Below are positions 38,874 to 41,539 of a DNA stretch of 41,539 nucleotides, piece after piece (position 1 is the stretch's first letter; every line of letters begins with the position of its first letter). Origin of the DNA: a virus; the IMG/VR virus record IMGVR_UViG_3300021375_000062, positions 1 to 41,539 of that record. One strand, written 5' to 3'. The translations under genes and the position numbers were made by a program. The notes under the pieces are model-generated. The model searched no databases. It was not told the DNA's origin and saw only the letters and a list, made by a program, of their open reading frames with translations.

Positions 38874-41539
38874 ATGGCTAATAATAATATTATTGGAGAA
38901 GAATTTGAAGAATACGTTCAAAAACAAATAAACGTTAGACAAATAAAACATGGCTCGGGCACCCCTTTAAATCCACGCTCTATTGAAGATTTAAGCTATC
39001 TTAACTCAAAAACAGCTTGGGTAAAGTTAGCTTCAGGTGTAAGTATTTCGGAAGAAAGACTTAAAAAAGAGGGAATGGATGCTTCATTTCAAGGAATGGA
39101 TTTAGCCAAAAAAAGAGTCCTATTTGGGGGTGTTGCTAGTCTAGAAGGAGATAAATTAATCCAACGAGGAACAAACAAAAACGGTATCCTAAATATCACC
39201 GACCCTAACTCAGGTACTTACAACGTTAACCAAAAAAACGAGACAGATGACCTAGAATTTGGTTTAGTCCCTATGCCAGGCATAACTAGTGTTGATATTA
39301 AAAATAAAAACAGGGGATCTATAAAAGAAGCGACTGTTAAACTTACAGCTTATACTAGAGAACAATTTGATTTTATTGATCTTTTATACATGAGGTTAGG
39401 ATATACTGTTTTTCTTGAGTGGGGCTGGAGTATATATTTTGATAACAACGAAGATTATCAAAAAATGGATTTTACTCTTATAGACGACCCAAATGGTTTT
39501 TTCAATCCAGGTTGGGGTCAAAGTGAAGAAGATGGTTCTAACCTAAAAACCTTTAGTGGTTTTTTAGATAAAATAACAAAACATAGAGAAAAAACCCAAG
39601 GAAACGCAGATGGATTACTTGCCAAAGTAAGAAACTTTGATTGGACTATCTCCTCAGATGGAACATATGACATTACTTTATCTTTAATTAGTATTGGTGA
39701 TGTTATTGAATCTCTAAAAACGAATATCCCCCCAACAAAAGAATTACTTGATTTTTTAAAAACAAAGGCCAGTTCTGGGGAAAATAGGGAAGGGCTTGGA
39801 AACCTCATCCCTACAAACAATGCTCTACTAACATATCTCTCCAGCTTTATTGTCTCAGACTCAATATCGGAAACTGGTTGGTCGAGTGGGTTTGAACCCT
39901 TTGATAATACTAAATCCCTAAATAGTACTGGAAGGTTTGTAAAACTTGATGGACTTTCTAAAATGAGAGTAAATGAACGTAAAGTAGTTAATATAACCCA
40001 AAATGGGAGAGAACTAATAAAACAAAACTATGAAGAAATGTATGAACAATACAAAGAACATATTAATAGTGGAGATGTTAGTTTTACGGTCCAAGCAGGA
40101 AACACCTTCGATGAAACCTATACTCCAATTATTACAAAAAACAAACCTACTCTTTCAGAATCAGAAATCACCACCTTAAACGATAATACGAACAGATTAT
40201 ACCTTCGAGTAAAGGGTGCCATCACATCAACCTCCACACCAACCCCAAATACTCCACAAGATTTATCTAGTTCTGGACCTAAAGAGGTTTTTGTAATGAA
40301 TTATGTAGATGAAGAGGGGGCTGGAGGATTTTCAGTTAGTTCATATTATATGAGGTTGGGGCATCTATTACAATATATAGATAACAACTTAATCCCCGTA
40401 GAAAAAAATACCGATGAAAAGATCATAAAAATAAACACAGATCAATTTTCTTCAAACCGTATGTATAAGTTTCCATTCCAACATTCCCATGATCCAAGGG
40501 TATGTTTAATAAACTCAACATACCCTATAGGTTTGGATAAATCCACCACCCCAAACACCGTTGAATATCAAAAGGCCCTACCACAACTTCCTCCTTGGTC
40601 AGCTTCAACCTCACTTCCTTATAGTATAGAAGAGGACTATGCTTACTTGATGAACATTTACATTAATTTTTCCCAAATTGTATCTAGTGTAAATGATAAT
40701 TTAGATGAAGAAGGAAATTTATCTTTATTTGATTTATTATCTTCTTTGTGTACAGCTATAAATAAAGCATTAGGTGGGGTAAATAATCTAGAACCTGTCA
40801 TCGACGAAGAAACTAACACTATTAGAATAATTGATGGAAGCTACACCCGCGCTATACCCCCTACTACTGACTATTCTTTAGAATTATATGGATATAACAA
40901 TACAGCCAACACTTCTAACTTTGTTAGGAACTTTTCCATTAAATCTACAGTAAGTAAAGAATATGCCTCAATGATATCAATTGGAGCTACAGCTGCGGGA
41001 TATACTAAAGGTATGGAAGCAACTATGTTTTCTAAATGGAATACTGGAATTACAGATAGATTTAAAGAAGAATACGTGCCAAATAATGGGGTAACCCCTC
41101 CTATAGGCAGTGCTAATGAAGCTGTTAGAAATTATATAACTGAGGTACTATTGAAAGACCTTTCACGTAATGAAAAAGATGGTGGAGGATTTTTTCTAGA
41201 TAGTGGACTTATATCTACTCAAGTAAGCACAGCTACAGAATTTTATAAATATTGCCAATCACAATTCAAAGCTAAAAACCCTAAATATGGATCACCAACC
41301 ATAGGGTTTATTCCTATAAGTTTAAATTTATCTATGGATGGGATATCTGGAATGAAGATATACAATGTTGTAAGAGCAAATACAAGATTTTTACCTAAAA
41401 ATTATACTGACTCTCTACGTTTTATAACAAAATCCGTAAACCATAAATTAAGTAATAATGATTGGGAAACCTCTATTGACACTGTAGTAATTCCTGAAAA
41501 CTACGATAAAGAAGGGGATAAATTAATTTTACCTTATGC
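38874..41539 (+). CDS. Large baseplate protein, 3' end outside window
   Basis: The frame is open from the ATG at 38874 to the window end (888 codons). It begins M-A-N-N-N-I-I-G-E-E-F-E-E-Y-V, then has a conserved-looking region P-M-P-G-I-T-S-V-D-I-K-N-K-N-R-G-S and Y-T-R-E-Q-F-D-F-I-D-L-L-Y-M-R-L-G-Y-T-V-F-L-E-W-G-W-S. The position after the gp53-like gene suggests a baseplate hub or wedge component. I do not recognise the T4 counterpart. The upstream gap has only ATATTTAAAA, a weak version of the late-type element, at 38852-38861. Confidence 0.85.
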   Translation, partial: MANNNIIGEEFEEYVQKQINVRQIKHGSGTPLNPRSIEDLSYLNSKTAWVKLASGVSISEERLKKEGMDASFQGMDLAKKRVLFGGVASLEGDKLIQRGTNKNGILNITDPNSGTYNVNQKNETDDLEFGLVPMPGITSVDIKNKNRGSIKEATVKLTAYTREQFDFIDLLYMRLGYTVFLEWGWSIYFDNNEDYQKMDFTLIDDPNGFFNPGWGQSEEDGSNLKTFSGFLDKITKHREKTQGNADGLLAKVRNFDWTISSDGTYDITLSLISIGDVIESLKTNIPPTKELLDFLKTKASSGENREGLGNLIPTNNALLTYLSSFIVSDSISETGWSSGFEPFDNTKSLNSTGRFVKLDGLSKMRVNERKVVNITQNGRELIKQNYEEMYEQYKEHINSGDVSFTVQAGNTFDETYTPIITKNKPTLSESEITTLNDNTNRLYLRVKGAITSTSTPTPNTPQDLSSSGPKEVFVMNYVDEEGAGGFSVSSYYMRLGHLLQYIDNNLIPVEKNTDEKIIKINTDQFSSNRMYKFPFQHSHDPRVCLINSTYPIGLDKSTTPNTVEYQKALPQLPPWSASTSLPYSIEEDYAYLMNIYINFSQIVSSVNDNLDEEGNLSLFDLLSSLCTAINKALGGVNNLEPVIDEETNTIRIIDGSYTRAIPPTTDYSLELYGYNNTANTSNFVRNFSIKSTVSKEYASMISIGATAAGYTKGMEATMFSKWNTGITDRFKEEYVPNNGVTPPIGSANEAVRNYITEVLLKDLSRNEKDGGGFFLDSGLISTQVSTATEFYKYCQSQFKAKNPKYGSPTIGFIPISLNLSMDGISGMKIYNVVRANTRFLPKNYTDSLRFITKSVNHKLSNNDWETSIDTVVIPENYDKEGDKLILPY

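Overview
This window is the virion-morphogenesis region of a T4-superfamily contractile-tailed phage (myovirus). Every convincing gene is on the + strand, and genes are packed with overlaps or very short gaps. There is no gene-free stretch longer than about 300 bases. The DNA is strongly AT-rich. Start codons usually sit in A-rich leaders rather than behind Shine-Dalgarno sequences, and one secreted protein has a signal peptide ending near FSQ. Both traits suggest a Bacteroidota (flavobacterial-type) host, but this is inference. The gene order and a PhoH gene right after the major capsid gene resemble marine or freshwater relatives of T4 rather than coliphage T4.

Layout. (1) 1-2226: small, basic or Cys-rich proteins: the end of a protein with a Cys-pair tail, a two-module Cys protein, a HiPIP-like Cys protein with a T4-type capsid-targeting N-terminus, a cupin-like protein and a 22-residue metallothionein-like peptide. 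A hairpin terminator follows. (2) 2352-4541: an accessory block with a COG2509-like FAD dehydrogenase, a small unknown gene bracketed by a 20-bp direct repeat, and a P-loop kinase. (3) 4567-5905: a DNA-binding-like protein (winged helix plus AT-hook) and a nested spanin-like pair. (4) 5902-16597: head module in T4 order: large terminase, portal, three core or internal proteins, protease gp21, scaffold gp22, major capsid gp23. (5) 16676-20781: PhoH, an unknown structural protein, then neck and tail-completion proteins gp13, gp14-like and gp15. (6) 20785-28248: a receptor-binding cassette of fibre-like proteins, a beta-helix spike and small accessory proteins. (7) 28273-32281: two tandem tail-sheath genes and the tail tube. 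(8) 32384-41539: a membrane coiled-coil gene, the gp26-like/tail chaperone pair, tape measure and baseplate genes, the last running off the window.

How it fits together. Gp20, gp21, gp22 and gp23 build and mature the prohead, and TerL packages it. Several proteins near the head genes carry N-terminal amphipathic segments ending in (L/I)-x-E, the cleavage signature of T4 gp21, so they may be packaged and trimmed. Gp13-15, gp18, gp19, the tape measure and the baseplate proteins make the contractile tail.

The most unusual signals are: a recurring ATATTTATAA element just upstream of 14 genes, which is the reverse complement of the T4 late promoter core; a 21-residue motif shared between the mature N-terminus of the capsid protein and a core-region protein; the Cys-rich internal-protein cluster; a possible +1/-2 frameshift before the tape measure gene; a tandem sheath duplication; and an FAD dehydrogenase inside a structural region.
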